From the NCBI RefSeq assembly GCF_015057245.1, contig NZ_SVET01000007.1, forward strand, positions 62,001 to 126,000: DNA of 64,000 nt, given 5' to 3'. Each line of letters opens with the position of its first letter. Position 1 is the stretch's first letter. The stretch is from Pseudobutyrivibrio ruminis. GTDB lineage: Bacteria; Bacillota; Clostridia; Lachnospirales; Lachnospiraceae. A program made the translations under genes and the position numbers. The notes beneath the pieces were generated by a model. It was not told the DNA's origin, did not search any database, and saw only the letters and a program-made list of their open reading frames with translations. Positions 7,229 to 15,630 of the stretch are shown here, piece by piece.

Positions 7229-8656
7229 ATGGCAGGAAAATTTACATTTTATAATACTTTAAATAGACAGGTTGAGGAGTTTAAACCAAACGAAGAGGGC
7301 AAGGTTAGCATGTACACATGCGGCCCTACAGTTTATCATTTCGCACATATCGGAAATATCCGTACATACATCATGCAGGATGCTCTTATTAAGTCATTAG
7401 AGTATGCAGGATATGATGTTCGCCGTGTTATGAACATCACTGATGTTGGACATCTTTCATCTGATGCAGATACAGGTGAGGATAAGATGGTAGCTGGCGC
7501 AAAGCGTGAGCACAAGACGGTTATGGAGATTGCAAAGTTCTACACAGATGCTTTCTTCAAAGATTTCGATGCAGTTGGAAACAAGCGTCCAGATGTTGTT
7601 GAGCCTGCTACAAACTGCATTCCAGAGTTCATCCATATGGTAGAGGTCCTTCTTGAAAAGGGCTATGCATATGTAGCTGGTGGAAATGTTTACTTCGACA
7701 CTAGCAAGCTTCAGGATTATTACGTATTCTCTTCATCAGTTGAAAAGGAAGCACTTGAGGTTGGTGTTCGTGACGACGTAGAAGAGGATGTTAATAAGAA
7801 AAACAAGACTGATTTCGTTCTTTGGTTTACAAAATCAAAGTTTGAGGATCAGGCCCTTAAGTGGGAAAGCCCATGGGGCGTTGGTTACCCAGGATGGCAC
7901 ATTGAGTGCTCATGCATCTCAATGAAGCACCTTGGAGAATACATCGATATCCACTGCGGTGGTGTTGACAACATCTTCCCACATCATACAAACGAAATTG
8001 CTCAGTCAGAGGCATATCTTGGTCACAAGTGGTGCAATTACTGGTTCCACAGCAATCACCTTAACGACCAGTCAGGTAAGATGTCAAAGTCAAAGGGCGC
8101 AATCCTTACAGTTTCTGTTCTTCAGGAAAAGGGATATGACCCACTTGTATACAGATTATTCTGCTTACAGTCACACTATCGTAAGCCACTTGTTTTCTCT
8201 TGGGAAAATCTGGACAACACAGTACAGGCTTATAACAAGCTTGTTAAGCGTGTTTCAGAACTCAAGAATGATGGAGCAGTTGATGAGGCTGTTAAGGCTG
8301 AGTACGAGGCAAAGTTCCTTGAGGCAGTGTCAAACGACTTAAATACATCAATGGCTATTACAGTCCTTTATGACGTTCTTAAGGCAGATACAAACGATGT
8401 AACAAAGCTTGCTCTTGTAGAAAGCTTTGACAAAGTATTATCACTTGATTTGATTGGACATGCAAAGGCTTTAGCGGATGGAGCTTCATCTGTTGATGCA
8501 GATTTAGAAGCATTCATCAATGACGCAATTGCTCGTCGTGCAGAAGCTAAAAAGGCAAAGGATTTTGCTACAGCAGATGCAATCAGAGCAGAGCTTTTAG
8601 AAAAAGGTGTAGAGATTAAAGATACTCGTGAGGGAGTAGTATGGCAGTTGATTTAA
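7229..8656 (+). CDS. cysS: Cysteinyl-tRNA synthetase
   Basis: Class I aminoacyl-tRNA synthetase charging tRNA-Cys, 475 aa. It shows CGPTVYHFAHIGN (zinc-ligand Cys plus the HIGH-type motif) near residues 28-40. Two further zinc-site elements are GWHIECSCIS near 215-224 and HHTNE near 250. The KMSKS loop (GKMSKSKG) is near residue 280. A helical anticodon-binding region forms the C-terminus. Start chosen at the ATG after AGAGGAGAATAGTA. An upstream in-frame codon at 7199 would overlap ispF. The end overlaps mrnC by 16 bases, so translation is probably coupled. Confidence 0.97.
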   Translation: MAGKFTFYNTLNRQVEEFKPNEEGKVSMYTCGPTVYHFAHIGNIRTYIMQDALIKSLEYAGYDVRRVMNITDVGHLSSDADTGEDKMVAGAKREHKTVMEIAKFYTDAFFKDFDAVGNKRPDVVEPATNCIPEFIHMVEVLLEKGYAYVAGGNVYFDTSKLQDYYVFSSSVEKEALEVGVRDDVEEDVNKKNKTDFVLWFTKSKFEDQALKWESPWGVGYPGWHIECSCISMKHLGEYIDIHCGGVDNIFPHHTNEIAQSEAYLGHKWCNYWFHSNHLNDQSGKMSKSKGAILTVSVLQEKGYDPLVYRLFCLQSHYRKPLVFSWENLDNTVQAYNKLVKRVSELKNDGAVDEAVKAEYEAKFLEAVSNDLNTSMAITVLYDVLKADTNDVTKLALVESFDKVLSLDLIGHAKALADGASSVDADLEAFINDAIARRAEAKKAKDFATADAIRAELLEKGVEIKDTREGVVWQLI

Positions 8657-9078
8657 ACAGCTATTTTAATGAACAATTTGGCATAGAACAAAAGGATATT
8701 CGTACATATTCACCGCTTACCCTTGCGTATATTGGTGATGCAGTGTTTGATATTGTCATCCGTTCTATCCTTGTAAATAAGGGCAATACCCCTGTTAATA
8801 AGCTTCACCAGAGGGCAAGTCAGGTAGTCAAGGCTCAGACCCAGGCTGCTATGGTATTGGCCCTTATGGACCAGCTTACAGATGCAGAGGCTGATTGGTA
8901 TCGCCGTGGCCGTAATTCCAAGCCTCACACAAAGGCAAAGAATGCATCCACAATGGATTACCTTGAGGCAACAGGTTTTGAAGCGGTGCTTGGATACCTT
9001 TACCTCACGGGAGACATGGACCGTATATGCGAATTAGTGTCTCGCGGTATCGAAGCTGTGGAGTTGGAAATTCTATAA
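8641..9078 (+). CDS. mrnC: Mini-ribonuclease III
   Basis: 145-aa RNase III catalytic domain without the double-stranded RNA-binding domain. In Bacillus this enzyme matures the ends of 23S rRNA. The catalytic region reads LTLAYIGDAVFDIVIRS (about residues 25-41), with the conserved acidic residues. HTKAKNASTMDYLEATGFEA follows later, as in known MrnC proteins. It overlaps cysS by 16 bases and is followed 32 bases later by rlmB. The cysS-mrnC-rlmB order is conserved in many Firmicutes. Confidence 0.93.
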   Translation: MAVDLNSYFNEQFGIEQKDIRTYSPLTLAYIGDAVFDIVIRSILVNKGNTPVNKLHQRASQVVKAQTQAAMVLALMDQLTDAEADWYRRGRNSKPHTKAKNASTMDYLEATGFEAVLGYLYLTGDMDRICELVSRGIEAVELEIL

Positions 9079-9110
9079 TTATAGTTATTAGAAAGAGTAA
9101 GTTTTTAGAA

Positions 9111-9851
9111 ATGGAAGAAAGTAGAATTGTAGAAGGCCGTAATGCAGTGCTGGAGGCCTTCAGAAGTGGAAAAACTATAGATAAGTTATTTGTTTTGGAG
9201 GGCTGCAAGGATGGCCCAATCCAGACAATACTTAGAGAAGCAAAGAAAAGCAAGGACACAGTTATCAGCTTTGTTAAGAAAGAGCGTTTAGATCAGCTTT
9301 CAGAGACAGGCAAGCATCAGGGAGTTTTGGCATACGCAGCAAGCTATGACTATGTTGAGCTTGATGAAATCATGGAGCGCGCAAAGGCTAAGGGTGAGGC
9401 ACCATTCCTTATCATTCTTGATAATATCGAGGATCCTCACAACCTTGGAGCAATCATTCGTACTGCAAACCAGGTTGGAGCTCACGGCGTAGTTATTCCA
9501 AAGCACAGAGCAGTTGGTCTTACTGCTACAGTTGCAAAGGCTTCAGCAGGTGCTATCAACTACACACCAGTTGCTAAGGTTACAAACATTAGCAAGACAA
9601 TGGAAGAGCTGAAAGAACAGGGCATGTGGTTTGTATGTGCCGATATGGGTGGCACAACAATGTACGACCTTAACCTTACAGGTTCAATCGGTCTTGTAAT
9701 TGGAAATGAAGGACATGGTGTTTCTGATTTAGTTAAAAAGAACTGCGACATGATAGCATCAATTCCTATGTTTGGTGATATAGATTCACTTAATGCATCA
9801 GTTGCTTGTGGAGTTTTAGCTTATGAAATCGTTAGACAAAGAATACAGTAA
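9111..9851 (+). CDS. rlmB: 23S rRNA (guanosine-2'-O-) methyltransferase, TrmH/SpoU family
   Basis: 246-aa SPOUT methyltransferase using S-adenosylmethionine to 2'-O-methylate a guanosine in 23S rRNA (G2251 in E. coli numbering). The N-terminal substrate-binding domain starts with VEGRNAVLEAFRSG. The trefoil-knot core shows LDNIEDPHNLGAIIRTANQVG (motif 1, split here as LDNIEDPHNLGAI then IRTANQVG). It also shows VIGNEGHGVS (motif 2) and PMFGDIDSLNASVACGVLAY (motif 3). I start at the ATG at 9111. The longer reading from 9027 overlaps mrnC and adds 28 unrelated residues. Its end overlaps the sigH start by 29 bases. Confidence 0.93.
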   Translation: MEESRIVEGRNAVLEAFRSGKTIDKLFVLEGCKDGPIQTILREAKKSKDTVISFVKKERLDQLSETGKHQGVLAYAASYDYVELDEIMERAKAKGEAPFLIILDNIEDPHNLGAIIRTANQVGAHGVVIPKHRAVGLTATVAKASAGAINYTPVAKVTNISKTMEELKEQGMWFVCADMGGTTMYDLNLTGSIGLVIGNEGHGVSDLVKKNCDMIASIPMFGDIDSLNASVACGVLAYEIVRQRIQ

Positions 9852-10419
9852 GTTAACAGATGAAGAGTTAATTATAAAATATCGGGATGGCGATCAGGCC
9901 ATCCTGAATTTTATATGTGAAAAGTATAAGCCCCTTGTTTTAAAGAATTCCAAGAAGTACTTTTTGGTTGGTGGCGAAAATGAGGATTTAATACAAGAGG
10001 GAATGATAGGTCTTTTTAGCGCTATCGGTGATTATAATATTTCCTCGGATGTTACATTCTTTCATTTTGCACAGATGTGTATTGATCGCCAGATGATTAA
10101 GGCAATCGAGGCTAGTAACAGAAAAAAACATTCTCCGTTAAATGCATATGTTTCATTGTATGACGAGGACGGTGCAGAGAGAGAAGAACCGGCCTTCACA
10201 ACCGATGATCCTGCCGAGATTGTTATCGAAGCAGAGGAGAATTTTGACCTTATAGACAGACTGAAAAAAGCCTTGTCTCCTATGGAAAAGCAAGTCTTTG
10301 AGTTATATATGCAGGATTATGACTATAGAGAAATAGCTGCAAAATTGGGAAAGGCGGAGAAGTCCGTAGATAATACACTTACTAGAATAAAGTCAAAAGC
10401 AAAAGAGTTAATAAAATAA
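9823..10419 (+). CDS. sigH: RNA polymerase sigma factor SigH (sigma-H/Spo0H type)
   Basis: 198-aa sigma-70 family factor with region 2 (about residues 15-95; ENEDLIQEGMIGLFSAIGDY is the region 2.2 core). An acidic linker follows, then region 4 (about 145-195), with the helix-turn-helix YREIAAKLGKAEKSVDNTLTRI. Its size and position after rlmB match sigma-H, which controls the transition to stationary phase, competence and sporulation in Firmicutes. Whether this organism sporulates cannot be told from the window. The start overlaps the end of rlmB. GGAG lies a few bases upstream, so translation is probably coupled. Confidence 0.9.
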   Translation: MKSLDKEYSKLTDEELIIKYRDGDQAILNFICEKYKPLVLKNSKKYFLVGGENEDLIQEGMIGLFSAIGDYNISSDVTFFHFAQMCIDRQMIKAIEASNRKKHSPLNAYVSLYDEDGAEREEPAFTTDDPAEIVIEAEENFDLIDRLKKALSPMEKQVFELYMQDYDYREIAAKLGKAEKSVDNTLTRIKSKAKELIK

Positions 10420-10420
10420 T

Positions 10421-10507
10421 CCAATATGTAGACATCAAGCTCTGAGGTTACTCAAGTGAAATATCTTTGAACGGAGTAACTTCAGGCTTGTAGTCGTAAC
10501 ATATTGG
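10421..10507 (+). ncRNA. Structured RNA-like element, copy A
   Basis: Three stacked stems can be drawn. P1 pairs CCAATATGT with ACATATTGG, P2 pairs CAAGC with GCTTG, and P3 pairs CTGA plus GTTACTC with GAGTAAC plus TCAG. A second copy (22794-22889) has the same architecture and shared loop sequence (CAAGCTCT, AGGTT, AGTGA, GGCTTGT, CGTAAC). In P1 and P3 the two copies differ in sequence but keep pairing. It lies directly after the sigH stop, converging on dctP. It could be a small RNA, the 3' end of the sigH mRNA, or a mobile structured repeat. I do not recognise the family. Confidence 0.6.
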
Positions 10508-10509
10508 AT

Positions 10510-11520
10510 TTATAAGATTCCTTTGGTGTAGATCTCGTATAGTTCGGGGTCTACATTTTCTTTTATGCTGTCATAAACAGGAGTGGCTGCTTCACGAATC
10601 TGTTCTCTTATATCATCGGAAAGAGGAATGATTTCTGTACCACTTTCTTCGATAGTAGCGATTCTTGATGCAATACGGTCATCAGATTGCTGACGGGCAT
10701 ACTCTGTGGCAATTGTAGCTGCCTGATTTATTATTTCCTGCTGTTCAGGTGTTAGTGTATTCATAAACTCATCACTGGCTACAAGGGAGATTAAATGAGG
10801 CAGGTGATTGGTTTCAACAACATAATCCTGCTGCTCATATAATCTGTTTGAAACAATAACCTCATATGGGTTTTCCTGAGCATCGATTGTGCCTTGCTGT
10901 AATCCAATGTAAACCTCGGAGAAAGTCATTGGAGTAGGAGAGGCTGAAAGGCTCTTCCAAAATGCCAGGTGATATGAGTTTTCCATTGTTCTGATTTTCT
11001 GTCCCTTGAAGTCTGAGAGAGAATATACAGGCGTGTTTGTGGTCATGACTCTGAAGCCCTGATCAGCGTATCCAAGTAATTGATAACCGCCTTCTACATA
11101 AACTTCTGATATTTTATCCATAAATTCAGGATTATCTACCTTTTCACGGACATCATCGATTGTGCTGAAAAGACATGGCATATCGAATATAGCAACATCA
11201 GGAAGGAATGTAACCTGAGGAGCTGTATTTTGTACGATAAAAGGGATATCGCCATCTTTGCAGGATTCCAGCAACTCTCTATCGCCACCTAAAACGCTGT
11301 TAGGATAAACCTGGATAACCATCTGTCCATCGCTAAGCTCGTATACTTCTTCGGCGAATTTTTCGGCATATATCTGAGTTACAGTATCCTCTGGGCTGGA
11401 TGTTCCAAGGGGCCAGGCATAAGTCTGAGTCTCAGATACAGCTGTGGATGTTCCACAAGATGTAAATGACAAAACAATCATTAATGATGTTGATAAAGCT
11501 AGTAGTTGTTTAAATCTCAT
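10510..11520 (-). CDS. dctP: TRAP transporter substrate-binding lipoprotein, DctP family
   Basis: 336-aa extracytoplasmic solute receptor of a tripartite ATP-independent transporter. Signal peptide with lipobox SFTSC makes it a membrane-anchored lipoprotein, as is usual in Gram-positives. The DctP core is clear. LSDFKGQKIRTMEN (about residues 165-178) carries the conserved Arg that clamps a carboxylate, and GLQQGTIDAQENPYEVI (about 208-224) is also typical. Known DctP ligands are mostly organic acids. Last gene of dctQ-dctM-dctP, 20 bases after dctM. Neighbouring shikimate genes make a hydroaromatic acid a reasonable ligand, but this is inference. Confidence 0.92.
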   Translation of the reverse strand: MRFKQLLALSTSLMIVLSFTSCGTSTAVSETQTYAWPLGTSSPEDTVTQIYAEKFAEEVYELSDGQMVIQVYPNSVLGGDRELLESCKDGDIPFIVQNTAPQVTFLPDVAIFDMPCLFSTIDDVREKVDNPEFMDKISEVYVEGGYQLLGYADQGFRVMTTNTPVYSLSDFKGQKIRTMENSYHLAFWKSLSASPTPMTFSEVYIGLQQGTIDAQENPYEVIVSNRLYEQQDYVVETNHLPHLISLVASDEFMNTLTPEQQEIINQAATIATEYARQQSDDRIASRIATIEESGTEIIPLSDDIREQIREAATPVYDSIKENVDPELYEIYTKGIL

Positions 11521-11540
11521 ATTGTTTCTCCTGATACGGT

Positions 11541-12830
11541 TTATAAAAGTACTAAGCTGATGGCTGGAATGAATGTGATAAGTAACAAAGCAACTAAGAA
11601 CATTAAAATCATAGGTATTGCCTTCTTAGCAATATCCATAACAGGCACATCTGTAAGGGAGCTTGCAACGAAAAGATTTACACCAATTGGAGGTGTAACA
11701 AATCCGATTGCAAGGTTAACAACCATCATAATACCGAAGTGAACGCCATCCATGCCTACTGCCTGCACAATAGGAAGCAGGATAGGAGATAAAATAAGGA
11801 TAGCAGGAGTTGTATCCATAACCATTCCAACAATAAGAAGGAACAGATTGATTACAAGTAAAAGGATAATCTTGTTGGTAAAATTATCCAGAATATATCC
11901 ACTGACAAGCTGTGGCACCTGCATTAATGTAAGCACACGTGAGAATGCTGTTGAGGCAGCAAGAATGAAAAGAATAGGTGCGTAAGTTTTCATTGCTTCC
12001 ACAAAAATGTTCCAAATATCGGAAATGCGAATTGTTTTATAAACAAATAAGCTAATAACCAATGCGTAAAATACGGAGATAACTGCAGCCTCTGTAGGAG
12101 AAGCTATGCCTGCATAGATACATCCAAGAACGATAATTGGGCTAAGTATTGCAAAGAAGCTATCCTTGAATATTTTTCCAAATCCTTTTGAGTGAAGTGC
12201 ATCTATTTCGGCGTTAATTTTTTCTTTGTCTTCACCACAGCATTTGCAGTGAATATAAGCATAAAGCATTAAAAGTATACTTATAAGAATGCCAGGAATG
12301 ATGCCGGCGATAAATAGATTACCTACTGATTCACCGGAGGCCATTGCATACATAATAAAAGGAATACTAGGTGGAATGATAACACCGAGACCACCGGCTA
12401 CAGCAACAATCGCTGTAGAAAACTTTTTATCATATCCCATATTCAGTAGAAGAGGGATGGTCATGGAACCTACGGCTGCAACTGTTGCAGGAGCAGAACC
12501 AGAAATTGCGCCATAAAATAGGCATGTGATGATAACGGCGCATGGAACGCCTGCAGTTTTCTTACCAATAAAATATGAGAACACGTCAAATAACTTTTTA
12601 GAAATCTGACCGTGAGCCATAATGATTCCAGATAAAACAAACATTGGAACTGCAAGAAGAGGAAAGCTATCGATACCGCCAACCATGGAACGGATTACAT
12701 AGCTTGCACTTGCAGTAAATGAAGGATCAAAGGCTCCTGGAAGTACAGCAACTATACCAAGGGAAATTGATACAGGAATGGCTATAATTAAGCAAATAAC
12801 AAAAAGAATAAGTACAGTAATTGCGCTCAT
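11541..12830 (-). CDS. dctM: TRAP transporter large permease, DctM family
   Basis: 429-aa polytopic membrane protein with about 12 hydrophobic segments, the ion-coupled transport subunit of the TRAP system. Typical DctM stretches are visible: IPMFVLSGIIMAHG-like near residue 60, ISGSAPATVAAVGSMTIP near 108-125, GGLGVIIPPSIPFIMYA near 145-161, and GFVTPPIGVNLFVASSL near 375-390. It starts 2 bases after the dctQ stop, with AGGAGG inside the end of dctQ, so the two subunits are co-translated. Confidence 0.94.
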   Translation of the reverse strand: MSAITVLILFVICLIIAIPVSISLGIVAVLPGAFDPSFTASASYVIRSMVGGIDSFPLLAVPMFVLSGIIMAHGQISKKLFDVFSYFIGKKTAGVPCAVIITCLFYGAISGSAPATVAAVGSMTIPLLLNMGYDKKFSTAIVAVAGGLGVIIPPSIPFIMYAMASGESVGNLFIAGIIPGILISILLMLYAYIHCKCCGEDKEKINAEIDALHSKGFGKIFKDSFFAILSPIIVLGCIYAGIASPTEAAVISVFYALVISLFVYKTIRISDIWNIFVEAMKTYAPILFILAASTAFSRVLTLMQVPQLVSGYILDNFTNKIILLLVINLFLLIVGMVMDTTPAILILSPILLPIVQAVGMDGVHFGIMMVVNLAIGFVTPPIGVNLFVASSLTDVPVMDIAKKAIPMILMFLVALLLITFIPAISLVLL

Positions 12831-12832
12831 GC

Positions 12833-13471
12833 TTAATTTCCTCCTTCCTTGTTGCTAGTATTATCCTGTTCGAGTATTTCTTTATTAAAGTTTTCCTGTG
12901 AAAGGAGATTGCTCATAGAATTTTTGATATTAGCACGTCTTTCAAGCTCTGCTAAGTGGGATGGCCAATCTTTGAGCTCCTCCTGGTGGATGACATTATG
13001 CCACTCTAAAAACCATCTTTCTAAGATACGGATAGCACACAGTGTGAAGCACACAAGTGGTGCTGACTGTACGTAATACATAGGGATTCCGCAGGCAGGA
13101 GAAACCTGACCGCTTTCGATAGTAGCCATAAGGTATCTGTAGGCAAAAGGAATTAAATACACAAAGAAAATGAATTCTACTGTAAGATTTAATACTTTTA
13201 CAGATGCTTTTTTTCTTGGTTTGAGATTTCGAATGAACTGGTCGATTTTGATGGAAATACATTTTTTGGTGCATAAGCTAACACTGAAAAATGCTGACCA
13301 GATAAAAAGATATCTAGTGATTTCTTCTGACCATGAGAGAGAAGCCCCTAAAATGTAGCGGCAGAAAATCTGAATGCCCATAATGACACTCATTGCGATA
13401 AGAAGAACGACCATGATGAATTCTTCAAGGTATTCATCTACAAAGAAAAAAATACGTTTGATTCCAGTCAT
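12833..13471 (-). CDS. dctQ: TRAP transporter small permease, DctQ family
   Basis: 212-aa membrane protein with four hydrophobic segments, the small TRAP permease subunit. The family motif SWSEEITRYLFIWSAFFS is at about residues 45-62. The C-terminal tail of about 55 residues after the last membrane segment is long, hydrophilic and Asn/Glu-rich, more than most DctQ proteins have. First gene of the dctQMP operon, transcribed away from aroD. The 110 bases upstream of it are AT-rich and should hold the promoter. Confidence 0.88.
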   Translation of the reverse strand: MTGIKRIFFFVDEYLEEFIMVVLLIAMSVIMGIQIFCRYILGASLSWSEEITRYLFIWSAFFSVSLCTKKCISIKIDQFIRNLKPRKKASVKVLNLTVEFIFFVYLIPFAYRYLMATIESGQVSPACGIPMYYVQSAPLVCFTLCAIRILERWFLEWHNVIHQEELKDWPSHLAELERRANIKNSMSNLLSQENFNKEILEQDNTSNKEGGN

Positions 13472-13583
13472 ATAATGGTACCCCTTTGGCTAGTTTGTAT
13501 GATATAAGTATAAACATTATGAAATACTTTAGCAAAGTAAAGTTAAAATAATTCAGAATATTTACACTAAATTCTTAAAATTT

Positions 13584-13616
13584 AAGGGCAATTTGTGCTG
13601 AGCACAAACCGCCCTT
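13584..13616 (-). terminator. Intrinsic terminator after aroD (minus strand)
   Basis: AAGGGC pairs with GCCCTT, and the inner TTTGTGC pairs with GCACAAA around TGA. On the minus strand it is followed by AAATTTTAAG. It separates the aroE-MFS-aroD operon from dctQMP. Confidence 0.75.
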
Positions 13617-13630
13617 ATAAGACTTAATAA

Positions 13631-14392
13631 TTACATTGAACCATGTATAAGATTAAGTATTGTAGAAAGGTCTGATGCGTTCATCTGGCCTGGTGCAGAA
13701 GCTTTTCCAACAGCACCGAATGTGAGAGCAGAGCCGAATGCTTCGCCACAAAGACGGCTAACAAGTCCTGTGCCTGCCATAGACATTGTGATAATTGGAC
13801 GATCTGCATAATTGCTTGCCATTTCTTCTGTTGCAGCAAGGAGAGTAACTACATCCTTTTTGCAAGTAGGCATAACAGCAATCTTTGGAATATCTGCGCC
13901 AAGCTCCTGCATTTTACGAAGACGAGAAACGATATCGTCCTTGTCAGGAGTCTTGTCAAAGTCATGATTAGAAGCTACAACCTTTACGCCGTTTGCATGA
14001 GCGCTAGCAACGATATCCTTAACAATATCATCACCTGTGAAAACTTCTACATCAACTAAATCTACCATACCAGTTGCAGCTGCATTCTTATTGAGTGTAG
14101 CGTAAGCATCTTTCTCGATAGATTTTTCTCCACCTTCATTGCTTGTTCTGAAAGTGAAGAGGAGAGGTGTGTCGCCAAGAGCAGGTCTTAAATCCTTAAG
14201 AACATCCTCAACCTTTGAAAAATCAAATACATCATCAAACCAGTCAACACGCCATTCAACTACATCATGTGCAACGCCGTTGAATGAAGCAGCTGCTGCG
14301 AGGATGTCTTCTTTTGTTTTTCCAACGATAGGCACGCAAATCTTTGGTACACCTTCGCCAATAACAACATTTCTAACTTTTACTGTATTCAT
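13631..14392 (-). CDS. aroD: Type I 3-dehydroquinate dehydratase
   Basis: 253-aa class I dehydroquinase interconverting 3-dehydroquinate and 3-dehydroshikimate through a Schiff base. The general-base His lies in ASNHDFDKTP (about residue 143). The Schiff-base Lys is in IPKIAVMPT (about residue 170). FTFRTSNEGG near 80-89 is also typical. Class I enzymes serve either aromatic biosynthesis or quinate catabolism. Here it is the last gene of aroE-MFS-aroD, 16 bases after the transporter. That placement favours handling imported quinate or shikimate, though a biosynthetic role is possible. Confidence 0.93.
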   Translation of the reverse strand: MNTVKVRNVVIGEGVPKICVPIVGKTKEDILAAAASFNGVAHDVVEWRVDWFDDVFDFSKVEDVLKDLRPALGDTPLLFTFRTSNEGGEKSIEKDAYATLNKNAAATGMVDLVDVEVFTGDDIVKDIVASAHANGVKVVASNHDFDKTPDKDDIVSRLRKMQELGADIPKIAVMPTCKKDVVTLLAATEEMASNYADRPIITMSMAGTGLVSRLCGEAFGSALTFGAVGKASAPGQMNASDLSTILNLIHGSM

Positions 14393-14408
14393 ATTTTTTT
14401 CCTCTGTT

Positions 14409-15614
14409 TTATGAATTTGCCTCTACCATCTTAGTGTATCTAAGATTTACAAATAATCCAAGTAATACGCCAACAGCTGTAAGAACAATGTTCATAACCA
14501 TAACGCCTGATGGTGTCATCTGTGAAGCAGCTGTAAGAATAGTGTAGTTGCAAAGTGATGAAGCAATCATTACAAGTGCTGTAACTGTACCCTTAATCTT
14601 AGGGAAGAGCATGTTACAAACTGATGTAGCAATCTGAAGAAGTCCGCCGGCACCAGCCCAACCGATAACGAATGCTGCAACCTTACATAATCCAACTGAA
14701 GGAGCTGAAAGAACTAAAATCAATGTTACAAGGCAGATAACTGGGTATGCAACGATGAAACGAACGTCCTTAATCTTACGTGTAAGAAGAGCAGTAACGA
14801 TAAGAGCAAGGATTGTACCCATTGAATAGTATGTCTGCATGATTGAAGGATCTTCCCAACCAACATTTGTCTTTGCGAAGTTCTGTGCACAGTTAAGCCA
14901 TAACTGGAATGTACCTGTACATGTGAAACCGATAAGAATCATAGCAACTGACTCGATAGAGAAGTGAGTGTGCTTTAAGCTATCGATAAGACCTTCCTTC
15001 TTTTCAGCTGCAGCTGCATCTGAATCTGGAAGTGGAAGGATAAGGATAAGTACAAGTAATACGATGTAAGCAATACCGCAAACATAGAAGAGTCTGTTGT
15101 AAGAAACAAGACCTGCTGCGTTTCTAGCAACTGTCATTCCAAGGAAGAATGGAAGTAACATCTGTGAAATAGCGATAAAGAACTTAATTCCCATTGTAGC
15201 TACACCAGGAGCATCGCTGATAATCTCTGCAACAGCTGGGTAAATACCAGTATCAAGGAATGAGTTTGCAATACCACCAACGATAGCGCAAATGTAAGCA
15301 ATTTGATAACCGCCGTTAACGCCAGCGTTGAATGCCATAGCAAGACCAATGAGGTAGATAGCATATGAAGCGCCACCAATCATAACTGAAATACGACGGC
15401 CTAACTTATCTGAAAGAGGGCCAGCGAATGGAAGAGCAATAAGTCTACCAAGACCAAGTGCTGCTGAAATAGCAGTGATTGACATTACCTCAACGCCCCA
15501 GCTAGTAGCAAGAGCTTCCTTAATTACAGATTGTCCTAAGATTGAGCAACCAACTCCGTGAATAAAGTAATTCAAATAAAGAATTAAAGCTGCTGGAAAA
15601 TATTTCTTGTTCAT
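14409..15614 (-). CDS. MFS transporter, probably for shikimate or quinate
   Basis: 401-aa major facilitator superfamily protein with about 12 hydrophobic segments. The MFS motif A in the loop after helix 2 reads PFAGPLSDKLGRRISVMIGG (about residues 65-84). The start is the ATG after AAGGAGAAAAAT. A longer reading from 15650 overlaps aroE. The substrate is not readable from the sequence. Lying between aroE and aroD in one operon, it most likely moves a hydroaromatic acid across the cytoplasmic membrane. It would be a second uptake or an export route beside the TRAP system. Confidence 0.82.
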   Translation of the reverse strand: MNKKYFPAALILYLNYFIHGVGCSILGQSVIKEALATSWGVEVMSITAISAALGLGRLIALPFAGPLSDKLGRRISVMIGGASYAIYLIGLAMAFNAGVNGGYQIAYICAIVGGIANSFLDTGIYPAVAEIISDAPGVATMGIKFFIAISQMLLPFFLGMTVARNAAGLVSYNRLFYVCGIAYIVLLVLILILPLPDSDAAAAEKKEGLIDSLKHTHFSIESVAMILIGFTCTGTFQLWLNCAQNFAKTNVGWEDPSIMQTYYSMGTILALIVTALLTRKIKDVRFIVAYPVICLVTLILVLSAPSVGLCKVAAFVIGWAGAGGLLQIATSVCNMLFPKIKGTVTALVMIASSLCNYTILTAASQMTPSGVMVMNIVLTAVGVLLGLFVNLRYTKMVEANS

Positions 15615-15630
15615 ATTTTTCTCCTTAAAT

